From Erythrocercus mccallii (Eukaryota; Chordata; Aves; Passeriformes; Dicruridae): a stretch of DNA of 64,000 nt. Of the stretch, positions 35,201 through 46,680 are shown in pieces (position 1 is the stretch's first letter; every line of letters begins with the position of its first letter). Where the stretch lies: positions 1-64,000 of the forward strand of contig VZRG01002953.1 of NCBI GenBank assembly GCA_013397435.1, in the 5' to 3' direction. The notes beneath the pieces were generated by a model that was not told where the DNA came from, made no database searches, and saw only the letters and a list, made by a program, of their open reading frames with translations. The position numbers and the translations under genes are program-made.

Positions 35201-38200
35201 TGTGTTTGCCTTGTGTCTTCTCAGAAATGAGGTATATAGTCCCTGGTATGTTTGGACTTGAAGATTTAGACTTCTTCTGTGGACACATGAATTCTGTTCT
35301 AGCTGCACAGTAGTATTGATAATTCTTTCTGTATTTATTCACAACTCTTTTTTTTTTAAGGTCTTGGTGCCCCTGGTTCTGTTACAACAATTTCTGATGG
35401 AACTGACCAGACGGGGCCAGGAACCACTGAGTGCCCTTGTGAACTTCGGGGTAACATATCTAGAAGATTATTCTGCAGATTATATCATTCAACAAGGAGG
35501 ATGGGTAAGAAGACCTTATTTCTAAGTGTGATCCTGGTAGGAGTGAAAGCTAAGAGGGGTTGCTAGAAGTAAGCCAGATGCAAGAAGGAATGACTCAGAA
35601 AAAGAAATTAAAAAAATAATCAGGAGGTCAGGACCAGAAAGGGATCTTGTGCAGTTGTCTATTTCTCTTCTCTGGCCCAAGGCAGAACTGACTTACACCC
35701 CTTCATTTCTGATGTTGGTATTAAAGACCTGTGTGATTGGACTCCACAATTTCCCCAGGCAGTCTGTTCCAGTTCTTTGCACGTCTGATTTGTTGCATTG
35801 CTGTTGAAATTGAAGAGGTCCTTAGGTGTCAGATAACAATTAATTTTCATACAGTGTGCATTAAGGTGCTAATTTGTTGCAGTATGGTGAGCTTTGTGCT
35901 TCCCTGTTAATATACATGCAGCATTGCATTTGGAAGCAGACACCATAACAAGAGGTGATATGCCTGAGAGGCTTCTCTTTTTAATGGTGACTGCTGGAAA
36001 AGGTATATGGGTTCTTTCCTCCTCTTAAATTTCAGAGGGTTTCTTAGCAGATGAGTAATTAGGGAGCACTTCATACAGAAATGTCGATAGGTACTAATTT
36101 ATTTTTATAATAAGTGATAAGATAGCTAATGCATATTAGAGTTTATAGCTGTATAGTTACATGCATAGACTAAGCAATCAGGATTTCTTTGTGCTGCACT
36201 TTTCCTTGTAGAAATCTTTAATTCATGGTAACCAGTGTTCCTGAGTCATGGTGTGCTGAGAAAGTTTCATTCAGAAATACTTCAAAAGACAGCTCACAGC
36301 TGATGAGCTGGGTCTTGAAGGCTGAGCCTAAGATTGCTGGGTTTGGGAAGAATGCCAGATTGGAATGGAATTAATCTGGGATTTGTGAAATGGCTCCAGC
36401 AAGCTGACTTATTCTAAAAAGAAAAGCTGTTCAGGAAAACCCAGTGATAAAAAAGTACTCAGAGGAAAAATCTCATTCAGAAGCTTCTCGTATTTCAAGA
36501 GTTCACCTGAGGGGTTTTTTTTTGAAGGGTAGCTCATTCCAGATTTTCTGCACATCTGCACCCCTTTTACCTGTTCCCTTCCTGGCAGTTGTGGAGAGCA
36601 GTTCTCAAGGCCTGAGGGAGGGATTGTTTGTCTTTAATGGGCAGAAGCACTAACAGCCTGCAGCCAAATGACCTTGGGTCCTTTGATAAATGCACTCATA
36701 TCTCCAAGTATTTTCATCCCAGGGCAGGCCCTTACTTGCAGCTTTTAGACAGATCGATGTTAGTACATTTTTTGCGTTTCTTTTGTTTTTTGACCTCCAA
36801 AAGGGCTGTGCTTTTTGATGCCTATTGTAAATACACTTGATGGAGCCCAAAGTTTCTGAAAACGAGTGGCTTTGCAGCACAGCCTGCGAGGGAAGGGGCT
36901 CTGCTTTGTATTTGGGTGACTGTGCCTGGATGTGCAGAGCTGGGTGGTGGTGGCCAGCGTGTCTGTGCACATCCAGCCAGGCAGAAAATCACACTGACAC
37001 AGGCAGTGCAGCAAACGAGCCAGAGCTATTTTTGAAACCGCACAAGAGGCAAGGAAAGAGACAAGGTGATGAAAATCCTTTCCAGATGAATGAATGTAGC
37101 TGCACTAACCTTTGTGATTTGCTCTGGGGATGGGCTTGGGGATCCACCGGGCATGTGGCTGTTTGTGGAGGAAGGGGATATATATGGTTATATTGTATTT
37201 TTTCCTCCCTGTAAGGAAAAGTTTCATTTTCACCCTGTGGCGTGTTTCTGGGTTTGTTCCGAGGCTGTGGGATGGCAGTGCTGGGAGCGTGGGGCCAGGA
37301 TGGGAGAGGTTGTGTTCTGAGAAGGGTCAGGAAGAGCCTGGCAGGCTGGTAGCCACATGGAGGTGTTGGAGTGTTTGCATTTTTTAAGATAAGCATCTGC
37401 CACAGGGGCTCTGTGTGCTGGATCAAGTTGTCAGGAATAATTTGCTGGAGCCATAAGGGCAACGTGTAAACCTGGGAGTTTCCAGTGACTCATGTTGCTG
37501 TGACAGTAAGATGTTCAATTTGTGTGTTATTTTGGAGCTGTATGAAGTTAGGTCTTTCCTGCAGCTGCTAAGTGCTTGCTTAGAAGTGAGATGCAAGAAT
37601 AGCCTGTCTGGTTTTCCGTGGATGTGGAGCAGAGGAGAGTTTCACAGGAGTCAGCTTTTCAGAGGCAGACCTGAAAAGCTCTGTAGTGTCTCTGGTGCTG
37701 TCTCATCCCTTGGCACCATGTACTTTGGGATCTTCCTCAATTTTTGGATTGAAGCAAACTTTGCCAGGAGAGGAGTAGCCAGTCAAAGGTGAGGGGTCAG
37801 CTGAGCCCTTCCTGTGCCTCACTGCAGATCTGTGGAGTCAGAATTGCGCAGAGCTGTGTCATCCATTTGCTGTATCATTCTGTGCAGCCACGATGCAGCT
37901 GGAAGAGCTCCCAGGGTTCTGCATGTGTGCAAGACTTGAGGTTCTCTTGTGAGCTCAGGAGGCTTGTAGGTCCAGGAGTGCATCTGACTGAAGATGGTAG
38001 ACAGCTAACGAGAAGCAAAGTTTCCAGCTCAAGGGAATAAATGTTTACAAATTGGGTAGCTGTGCAGCAGATTTCAAGAAACTGGCATGGCTTGTGGGAA
38101 ATTTGATATACTGGAGGATGACAAGTTGCTTTTTGATTTTCCATGCTGGTCCCACAGAGCTGTGGTGCTGAGATGGTGTGTTGAAACAGTGTGTTCACCT

Positions 38201-41200
38201 CCCATTCTCCCTTCAGGCACTAGAATTGCTAACTTTTGATGGCAGTGTGGGACTGGGATGTACTGGTGGGTTGGTGAGGGAATGACTGGCATAGTTTTAT
38301 GTTCCCTCTTTCACTTATTGCTCTGACAGGTTTGGCTGCAACTCTTGCATTTACCTGTTTGACTCTTAAGTTAATATGATCTCTCTTTTGGAGCAAAAAG
38401 AGTGCTGGGCATTCCAGTTTCTCTAAACAGACACCTGTGGTGATGCACATTTCTTCCTCCTGACTAGTGGGGTCCACTGGTCCCGCTAAGACCTTCTTCC
38501 TTTATCATCTTGAGCCATTGCAAAACAATACCTAGCTGCATTTACAGGTAGCGTTGTTCTTTCCTTTCCCAAATGCAAGGTTAGGGCTCAGCAAACAGAC
38601 ACGCAATGTGTACATGCTCTCCCCACCCCTTTCCTCTTCTCCCCTCCCCTTCCCTCATCTCCCCACCCTTCTCTCCTCCTACCTCCCCTGCCTTTTTGCT
38701 CTCTCTGACTTCTCCAGGGCTGAATGCTGCTGCATCAGAAGCAATTCTTGGTCTCCTGGAAAAGTGCACAGTAAGACCAGTCAGTTGGTAAGGATTTTTT
38801 CCCCCCCTTTCTTTCCCACCCCTTCCCAAATAATTTATTTCTTCTCAAGTTCTGCAGATCCTGTTTTCCATGGTTAGATGTCATCTTTGTAGGAGTATCT
38901 GGGAATGTCTATAAGGAGGAAGGAGTGTAAGTTTTCTTGGAAACTAGCTGCCTTTTTTTTCTCTCAGGTTCCCATTCCTGTTACCAGCCCCTCTGCTTTT
39001 CCCTTGTTTGAACCTTTTTTTTTATCAGAATGCAGTTAATAACCTTTCTTCTCAGCACAAGCCTGGGAGTTTTTATTTGTAACCCATGGCAGAAATTGTC
39101 TCTGCCTTCCCAGGGGTCTTGTCTCATTGAGTTCAGAGCTGGATTTGCATTTAACTAGGTAACTGCCCATGTTGAAGGGAGTAAAAGTAAACTTACTTGA
39201 AATCTACATAGTGTTTACAGTTTCCTATCTCAGCCTTAGAGGAGCTGTTTTCTCCGTGTCTCCAGTGTTTTGTCTTGGGCTTTGCAGCTGGTTTAGTTGT
39301 TTTCTTTGCTGCTGGTGATGGAATAATACACATATTAGAGAGTGTTAACAATCTGGAGGAGACAGAGAGTTAAGAGGCAATTGTTATCCTAGGGAAGCGA
39401 AGTAGTCAGTTTATGCTTTCAGATATGAAAATCTCCTGCAGCAGTCCAGGTGTCTGCCCTGGGAATGACAGTGCAGAAATAGAGAGACGTGCTCTGCTGG
39501 AGGAGAGAGAAGTAAGTTTAATGTGGCAGAGATGCAAGAAAGAACAGCCTAGTTAGAGCAGTCCTAGAAAGGAGTTTTCCTTTCAAATAATTATGCTTTA
39601 TGCTTCTATCATAGAATACTGCAGCATGTATCCCCTTTTATTTATATGTAACTTCTTTGTTACAGTAATAGATTTTTTTTCATTTTTAGGCACCGTGGCT
39701 GAAGAAGGACATTAAATAGTAAAGGAGTAACTAGATCGCCTTTCTCTTTCCCCTTCCAACATCTTCAGGTCTGAAGAAGTCTATAAATAACTGAATTTAC
39801 TTCATTTTAAACCCATAAGACTGAAACCTTAAGGGTGTTGTTTTGGTGCTGACTTTCTGTAGGTTGTAGAGGTTGTGTTGGAAGGCAGGGATGGAAGAGG
39901 ATAATTTCTGCAGGTTTAGCCAAAGCATTCCTTGAAGGGAATGAGAGCAATGGCTGCAATATCAGAGTGCTTTGATATGGTTCACTCGACCTTCCTTTCC
40001 TTTTTTTTTTCCTTAATGAAAAGTGCAGTCCTATTTGTAAGAACTCTGCTCTCTTCTTTTTGGCTCCACCTAATTTGACAGTTTCAGAGGAATGAACAGA
40101 GAGGCTCAGTAACTGCCCGAGGGCTTTTTGGGACTTCTTTATATTTTAGAATGTTTTGTTCTGGATCTGAGTGTTGTCAGCAGCTCCTTTATAATCCGTT
40201 TTTCTGAAGGATTAGCCGGGTGATGCTGTCAGGTGTTACTTCCACGAGGGTCTGAGAAGGTTTGGTATGACGGGAGCAGCTGGAGGCACAGCCTGGGCAC
40301 ACCCAGGTGGGAGTGAAACCATTCCTGGATACAGGCACCCCTGCTCCAGCACACAGCTGCTCCTCTGCCACAGCTACAGATCGAGCAACGAGTACATTCC
40401 CAGCTCTAGGGAAGTTTGTTGTTGTGGGAAGTTTGCTTATTTCCCCGTGGGAGATGTCTTAGGATCCCTGGACATGGGCCAGTTTGTCACTCCTTGCCTC
40501 TTGTTTTTCAGACATTGGGTTTTAAGCACAGATGCATTTGGTGGGTTCCTAGTGCTTGTTGCTGTGAGACTCTTGGTGTGAGGAAGGTGGCCATGGAAGC
40601 ACAGAATATCTTGGAAGGGACCCACAAAAATCCCTGAATCCAAGCCCTGAACCACACCATGTGCCTGAGAGCATTGTCCAAATGCCTCTTGAACTTCATT
40701 TCTCTCTGGGATAGGTTGTGTTACAAGACAGTCAGTGCCCTCACCTAAAAAGCTTTCTAGCTGAAAAACTTTCTAGTTTGAAATGTTTATTATAGCCAAG
40801 ATTGCTCTCCTGGGACACTGTGTTCTGCCAGCATTTCCTCTTGAATCTCAGGATACTCTTTTTCTCAGGGATTTTATATGGCCCTGTTCAGGTTCACGTT
40901 GAAGCTCAGGGAACATGGAGATTTTTTTCCCCTGGTGGCACTCTCTGACCTGTACAGAATTTTTGCCTGTGTTGGACAAAATCAGGATCTGAGGTGTACA
41001 GGTCACTTGATGGGCTGTATATTTTTCAGGTGGGCTTTTTTGTGCCTTCAGAAATGAGTTTTGTGTGAGTTGCCTATCCACATCATTCCTTGATTATACT
41101 TTTAAGAACTGAACCAGAGACACCAGTTCAGCTTTTCAGAACACTGAAAACCAAACCCTGAAAGAGGCAGTTAGACACAGCTGTTTTGCATTTTCCTGGT

Positions 41201-44200
41201 CTTTGGAGTTTACAGGGCAGGGCATTCAAAGTCTGCTCTAAGATGCAGCAAATGCTCTGTTGTACACCTTAATGGGGATCTCTTCTGTTCTAATCTTGTC
41301 TCCATTATAGATGCAATGTGTGCTACTACTACTATTCTTTGTAGAGAAAAGAGTTGTTTTATCTTTGAGACATTCAGAATTTTGATTTGAATAGCTCTTG
41401 GCACCAGAAGCAGCTTTGCATAAATCATGCTGAAATTATTACTTTGTTAAATAAGGAATTTCTTTTCCTTATGTGCAGTTAAAGGTTTTGCTGTTTAGCA
41501 AATATGTACTATAGGTAACGAGCCTGTTTGTTTGTATACGCTTAAAAATACACATATTGGAAAACTATGAAAGATAATGTAGACAACATAAGGGTCAGTT
41601 TCTATGTTTTGAGGGAGGTTTTATCATGTTTGCTGACGTTTTTAAATAACAGTTCTGTACTATATTATTGTAGGAGCTTTCAGACTTTTTTTTTCATTAT
41701 TTGTTACCCTCCTGCTGTTGTCCAGTGTAGCTCAGCCTGCAGCATACTGGCTGTAGCCTCTCCTGAGGGCAGGTGTGCCACATTTGTTAACAGTGCTTCC
41801 TGTCATTTGTAGAAGCATTGTGGAACATTCCTGGTTCAAATCCCATAGGCTGAGGACAGTGGCCGATTTCAGTAGCTGATCTTTTCCCCAAGACTGCCTC
41901 ATGGGATGTGACCATTCTTGCCGTGTTCTAGCCAAGCAGGGAAACGTGCAGTTCTCTGTCTCCTCATAAGTTGTGCCAACTCTTCCCTCAAGTGGCAGTG
42001 GCTGGGATCAGGAGTGGCAGGAAGCTGCAGTGAGGGACTCAGCTTCTCTGCCACACCTGTTGTGGTTCTCCAAGTATGCTGGATGAGGAAAAGCACTCCC
42101 AAGTTTGCAAGTTTCCAACTGCAAATACGAAAAAGAGCAACTCTGATGTTTCTGGTTTGAAGCAATGTACTGTCTACTTAAAATAAACAAAGCAGATAAA
42201 GAAATGCTTGCATACATTCCTTACTATTACATCTAAAGTGTAGGGCTTATATAAGGCCTGCTCAGGTTATTAAAAATCCTTCCACATGTTCCATCCTGTC
42301 CTGAAATAATCTGCCTGTTGGAGCTTTGCTACTGGGTCACATCTGCAGATGAATCAAGAGAATTGTCCTAAATGTCATTCAGTTTTTATCGCAGCTGCTT
42401 TAAAAGGAAAAAAAAACTCCACCAAAGTGCAAACCTCAACTGAACCGGCTCAAAATCTGAGCTTTATCCGCTTGGCTTTATGTATTAAATCTTAATTCAG
42501 CTCAAGAAATATTAATCGTGTATCCTAAATAATGCCTATTACTGTCTGGATTTTCAATTAAAGCTTCATAAGCTTTTAACCAAAAGTTAAAATTACCCAC
42601 TGCCAGTGTGTCAGCTCTGCCCCAGCCTTCCCAGCCACGGGTGAGCTTCTCTCCAAGCCTGGGGAGTTGTGTCCCTGAGGCACTGACACGGAAGGTAAAT
42701 TGTCTGTAAAGACAGAAAGGAATCAGCCAGGCTGCATAAGGCTCTGATTTATCGGGAGCCAGCAGCTGATAACTCTTTTGAGGTCAGCGCAGTTTGCGTG
42801 AGAAAAGGAACAATAAAACTCTTGAGCCCCTCTAGCCCTCCTCCCTCCTGCTGAAGGCAGGCTGCGTGTGTAGTGTTGGTATTAATGAGGTATTGGAAAT
42901 GATGGGCATGGCCCCTGTTCCTTGTCTAACCATCCCTTCATTTCCACACCCTCTCCAAAGCAGTTTATCCTGCATGTTACCCTCTGGTTGTCCCCAGATC
43001 TTACCTGTATTTTGTGAGAAGCAAATCTCCAGTGAAAGGATGTAATTAGAAGTATCAGGATGGTTTTAATTTCAGGGCAGTCTCTGTACCCACTGTCCCC
43101 ACTGACTACAGGTGGCTCCATCCTCCCCTCTGTGAGCTGCTGAGTCATGGCTCAAAGCCTGTTGGCTTTCCCCAGTGCACAGTGTGTGACTTCAGGGGAA
43201 TTCAGGCCATCTCAATGTAGCCCTTGTTGGGGATTTTTTTGCTACAGTCACCAGAGCTCACAAATCCTCAGCAGCATAGCGTGTTTTTGGAATATTTTTG
43301 TATATGCCTCATGCTGAGTGAGTCACAGCAGCATGTGTGCACTTCTGTTGGAATGTTGAGAGCAGTGCTGTTATCAGTGGTCTGTGTCCCTGTTCTTTCT
43401 TCTAATGTCACACCACAGACATGGTCTAGTGTGTTGTGATGTGGTGTGGACAGGAAATAAATTCATTCCGATTTGTGGAAGTGGAGAGCTGAACAGAGAG
43501 GAGGAGAGTACATTACCTTTAATTTGCACTGCTGGTTGCTTCTTCCTACGTGTAGAGCTCTGTTTTGTTTTAATGGCCTAAGCAGCATTTAAAAAAAAAA
43601 TTAATTCTACTGGAACATGACTTTCTAGAGGGTACTGGAGTCTTGAACTGTCAGTGACTGCTTGCAGAGCAGAGCTTGCTTTGGGTTTGGCATGTGGTTG
43701 GTGTCTGAACTTTTTCACAAATGTAATGCTTTATTAATTTTTATTGCATTCTGAATTAAGACTTTGTGGTGATGCTCAAATGGTTGGTGAAAAGCTTAAT
43801 TGCTTTTAACCCTTCTCCTGAGGAACTCTTTGCATTGTTTCACTTTAGCTCCTAAACATCTTACCAAGCTGGAGGATGTTTCCCACATCTCAGCAATTTA
43901 AAGGCATTTATGAAGAAAAGTTCCTTTTCAAGTATTCTTTAATATTCCTTTGCCCATGTCCAAATATCTTCCAAAATTCCATGGGCTGAGGGTTAAAAAC
44001 ATTTCTGCAAAATAAAAAGTTTGTTTGTTTGTAACTGGGATGAGTTCCTGACACAGGTCACTGTGTAGATCCATAAAAAGTTGTGAAACAACCAAAGACT
44101 TATGGAATGGGAGACTATAGGTAGGAATCAAGCCCCAAATTCCCAGGTGTTGGGAAGGATTTAAAAAAGGGACAACTGCTCAGAGTGCTTTAGGAGAACT

Positions 44201-46680
44201 ATTGTGTGTGGAAGGGAGCAAGGAGAAAGAAAATGAATGGAATTTTTTGTTATGATGGACTGTAGAGGAAAGTTTGGAATTTGCACAGAAGGGGCTTCCA
44301 GCACTGCAGTACTTGATAGAATGTTCAAATCATTCTTGTTACAAACAAGAAGGTTACTGAATCTTTGTTAATTATTTCACAGACATCTCTTATATGGCAT
44401 GGGAGCTTTGGAGTTCTTCCCTGCCCCCATCTCTTTGTCCTTGTCTCAGCTGGAATAAAGTTATTTTTCCTAGCTGGTTCAGAGCTGTGGTTTGGATTTA
44501 GAATGAGAGTAGCATTGATAACACCCTGATGTTTTAGTTGTTGCTAAGTGGTGCTTACCCTGAGTCAAGGACTTTTCATACTTTCCAAGCTCTGCCAGTG
44601 AGGAGAGGCTGGGAGGGAGCGTGGCCAGGGCAGCTGTCCCAAACTGGCCAAAGGAATATTCCAGAGCATGGAGCCCAGTACAGGAACTGGGGGGAGCTGG
44701 CTGGGAATCAGTATTTTACACTTGCAGTTTCTCCAGCTGAAACCCATTGTCAAGTTTTTAGGATGCTTGCAGATTTTTCCTAGCTAAATACAAGCAAGCA
44801 AACCCTGTCACCATCTCTGGATGTCTGTGCTTAGTTGTTTGTTTCAACTTCAGTTGCGTAATTAAATTTATGATGGCAGTCTTCAAAAGTGAAGCTGTTT
44901 AAGAATAGTTAAAATTGTAGTAAAATACTAAAATTACTGTAGATTTGTTGGTACAAAGTAGAAATACAGGTTTCACATAGCACTGGAAATAGGATAAAAT
45001 TAATGTAAGAGGAACACTGTTAGATGAAAAGCAACAGAGAGCACTTGCACAGAAAGGAGTGGGGAGTGGTATTCAACTGGGATTGTGTTCTCCTGTTTGC
45101 TTTTTTTTTTTTTTTGCAGTTTGGTTTCAGACATCAGTGTCTTATCAGGTTAATAATGTCCATGTGGTGTGCTTTGGTTGATGTCATGGTGATAAAGTAA
45201 CATCAGACAAAGGAGGAACTCCCAGCAAAGCTCCTGTAAGGGGTTCCATTCTCTGCACACGCCAGCTGGACCAGCTGGGTTCTGTAATCTCTACTGAAAT
45301 GTAGGTCAGGCAGCTGCTGCTCCTGCACAGGCCCTCTCACCTTTCTTCCAGCACACCAATATTGTAATAAGGGAGCCGAGACTCCATTATCTTGATGAAG
45401 GAAAAGCCAATTCTTCATTCACATCAATTACTTTATACAGTTTTCACAGACTTCATGTGCAGCACCTATTGGCTGGTAGTTTTCTTACTACTTCATTTTT
45501 TGGTCAGAAGGTGATTTGTGTGTGCGTGCTAAGCCTCAGGTTCTTTACATTTTTGCTTTATGGGTTCTCACGGAACAGATCTTATTGTTTACACAGATGC
45601 ACTTATTTTTCAACCCCAGACTAGGTTGTTGTGTTAACCAACCTTTCATACTAAGATTGCTTTCCCATGGGAGCTTGCAGATTGCTTAACTACACTTAGA
45701 AGATATGACAGGCTGTTAATTTAACAGAGCAGACCTGATTTTCTGAGGCCTTTCTTTTACAATTCTTCTGTCACAACGCACCAAGTTTCCAGGTGTGCTC
45801 TGTCCCATACAGGGGAGGGAACGTTGAAGGCATCACTCACATGTTGTGTCCTCCCCTTTGTTCCTAGGGAACAGTCTTCACTTTGGAATCAGAGGAAGAA
45901 GAGTATCCCGGGCTCATTGCAGAGGACAGCAATGACATCTACATCCTGACCAGTGACAACTCAGGGCAGGTGAGCCCCCCGGAGTCCCCCACGGTGACCA
46001 CGTCGTGGCAGTCGGAGAGCCTGCCCGTGTCCCTGTCGGCCAGTCAGAGCTGGCACACAGAGAGCCTGCCAGTCTCCCTGGGACCTGAGTCCTGGCAGCA
46101 AGTGGCTATGGATCCTGAAGAAGTCAAAAGCCTGGACAGCAACGGAGGGGCTGAAGAGAGGAGTGAGAACAACTCTTCCAACTCCGACATTGTTCACGTG
46201 GAGAAGGAAGAGATACCCGAGGGGATTGAGGAAGCAGTGGTGCCAGCTGGTGCTGCAGAGACCATGCAGGCAGCGTTTCCAGAAACCTCTGCTTCTTTAC
46301 AGGAAATAAAACCTCCTGAAATTGCTGCTGCTGCTGAAAAAGCACATCCCTCCGCACTCCTGCGTACAAAACAGGAGGAAAAGGGAAAAGCAGCTGAAGA
46401 GCTTGTTGAACCTGAAATCCCCGTGTTAAGTAAACCTGTCCCAAAATTGGCCCCATCAGAAGAAAAGGCTGCAGCAGAACCAGAGAAAATATTGCTTCCA
46501 GGGGAAAAAAAAACGGGGAAAGAGGGCCACTTGGAAGAAATAGAAGAGAAATCCTCAGCTGCAGAGGAGAAGCCTATCCTATTGCCAGAAGGGAAATCTA
46601 TACTGCTGTACGGCGGGGCTGCTGCTGTCGCTATATTGGCTGTGGCAGTCGGAGTAGCGCTGGCGCTTAGGAAAAAGTAA
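20141..46680 (+). CDS. BCL2L13: BCL2-like 13 (Bcl-Rambo), complete coding sequence in six exons
   Basis: A tail-anchored mitochondrial outer membrane protein of the BCL2 family. In mammals it promotes mitochondrial fission and serves as a mitophagy receptor that binds LC3. Exons 20141-20276, 28385-28495, 29444-29600, 31570-31639, 35361-35504 and 45868-46680 join in frame to give 476 aa (human 485). The order is a BH4-like helix (FHYETKYVVLSYLGLL, residues 11-26), polyproline (35-43), the BCL2-like core, a BH1-like region (around VTYLEDY, about 189) and BH2 (YIIQQGGW, 199-206) split by an intron after GGW as in other family members. An acidic linker, SWxxESLPVSL repeats, the LIR-type WQQV (282-285) and a carboxyl-terminal membrane anchor (about 451-473) ending RKK follow. 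The linker is shorter and more diverged than in human. The gene is tail to tail with BID. Confidence 0.97.
20243..20269 (+). repeat. BCL2L13: Coding CCT microsatellite (polyproline)
   Basis: Eight CCT codons and one CCA encode nine prolines (residues 35-43), ten bases or fewer from the splice donor. Human has no such tract at this place as I remember it. Confidence 0.9.
25818..25833. repeat. 16-base perfect palindrome with CpG-rich core
   Basis: CCCTGACGCGTCAGGG is fully self-complementary and contains ACGCGT, in an otherwise AT-rich, CpG-poor intron. A related half site TGACGC lies seven bases upstream. Confidence 0.85.
25841..25864. repeat. 12-base tandem duplication
   Basis: TTTCAGAACACA occurs twice in direct succession, followed by a partial third copy (TTTC). 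It lies just after the palindrome. Confidence 0.8.
28385..28495 (+). CDS. BCL2L13: BCL2L13 coding exon 3
   Basis: Encodes residues 46-82, GTQQQLMAQHALEKEALEKI then KIEIEEELKHLDEEILE. The first codon is split and one base is left over at the end. The charged helical segment matches human KVKTEIEEELKSLDKEI. Confidence 0.95.
28496..29443 (+). other. BCL2L13: BCL2L13 intron 3
   Basis: About 950 bases. No feature beyond the splice sites is recognised. Confidence 0.7.
29444..29600 (+). CDS. BCL2L13: BCL2L13 coding exon 4
   Basis: Encodes residues 83-134, starting AFTTTGFDCHTSPVFSPANP and ending HKALQSLLS, plus two bases of codon 135. It is very close to human. The donor is GCAA|GTGAGT. Confidence 0.96.
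29601..31569 (+). other. BCL2L13: BCL2L13 intron 4
   Basis: About 2 kb. A short TACG-type tract occurs near 30430. No exon or mobile element is recognised. Confidence 0.65.
31570..31639 (+). CDS. BCL2L13: BCL2L13 coding exon 5
   Basis: Completes Lys135 and encodes residues 136-158, PVTYQEYRERTQEAAAHASG then WNK. The acceptor is CTTCTGCAG and the donor AACAAG|GTACC. Confidence 0.95.
31640..35360 (+). other. BCL2L13: BCL2L13 intron 5
   Basis: About 3.7 kb of mostly AT-rich unique sequence, ending in a T-rich tract before the exon 6 acceptor. No other feature is recognised. Confidence 0.65.
35361..35504 (+). CDS. BCL2L13: BCL2L13 coding exon 6 (BH1/BH2)
   Basis: Encodes residues 159-206, starting VLVPLVLLQQFLMELTRRGQ and ending ADYIIQQGGW. 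It carries BH1-like and BH2 motifs, and the exon ends right after GGW. Phase 0 at both ends. Confidence 0.97.
35612..35835 (-). mobile_element. Old CR1 LINE fragment in BCL2L13 intron 6
   Basis: CACAATTTCCCCAGGCAGTC followed by TGTTCCAGTTCTTTGCAC resembles the reverse-complement CR1 3' region, but other parts are heavily diverged. It starts about 110 bases after exon 6. Confidence 0.6.
38615..38717 (+). repeat. Polypyrimidine tract, about 100 bases
   Basis: Almost uninterrupted C and T on the plus strand, ending in CTTCTCCAG. It may act as a strong splice acceptor tract and could form a purine-pyrimidine triplex. Confidence 0.7.
40597..40800 (-). mobile_element. CR1 LINE fragment in BCL2L13 intron 6
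   Basis: AAGCACAGAATATCTTGGAA, then GGGACCCACAAAAATCC and ATGTGCCTGAGAGCATTGTC, match the reverse-complement tail of a CR1 subfamily as I remember it. The right boundary is uncertain. Confidence 0.7.
45868..46680 (+). CDS. BCL2L13: BCL2L13 coding exon 7 (linker and membrane anchor)
   Basis: Encodes residues 207-476. The first 90 residues, from GTVFTLESEEEEYPG through the SWQSESLPVSL and SWHTESLPVSL repeats, the WQQV motif and the block ending DIVHVEKEE, are close to human. The middle (about 310-445) is Ala/Glu/Pro-rich and diverged. The end, GKSILLYGGAAAVAILAVAV onward, is the tail anchor, closing with RKK and TAA. Confidence 0.97.
   Translation, partial: GTVFTLESEEEEYPGLIAEDSNDIYILTSDNSGQVSPPESPTVTTSWQSESLPVSLSASQSWHTESLPVSLGPESWQQVAMDPEEVKSLDSNGGAEERSENNSSNSDIVHVEKEEIPEGIEEAVVPAGAAETMQAAFPETSASLQEIKPPEIAAAAEKAHPSALLRTKQEEKGKAAEELVEPEIPVLSKPVPKLAPSEEKAAAEPEKILLPGEKKTGKEGHLEEIEEKSSAAEEKPILLPEGKSILLYGGAAAVAILAVAVGVALALRKK

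Larger units (their letters stand above)
35505..45867 (+). other. BCL2L13: BCL2L13 intron 6
   Basis: About 10.4 kb, the largest intron. It holds two CR1 fragments, a polypyrimidine tract at about 38615-38717 followed by a possible cryptic exon, and an AT-rich stretch near 42440-42600 with many TTAAT/ATTAA motifs. No other gene was recognised on either strand. Confidence 0.6.
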
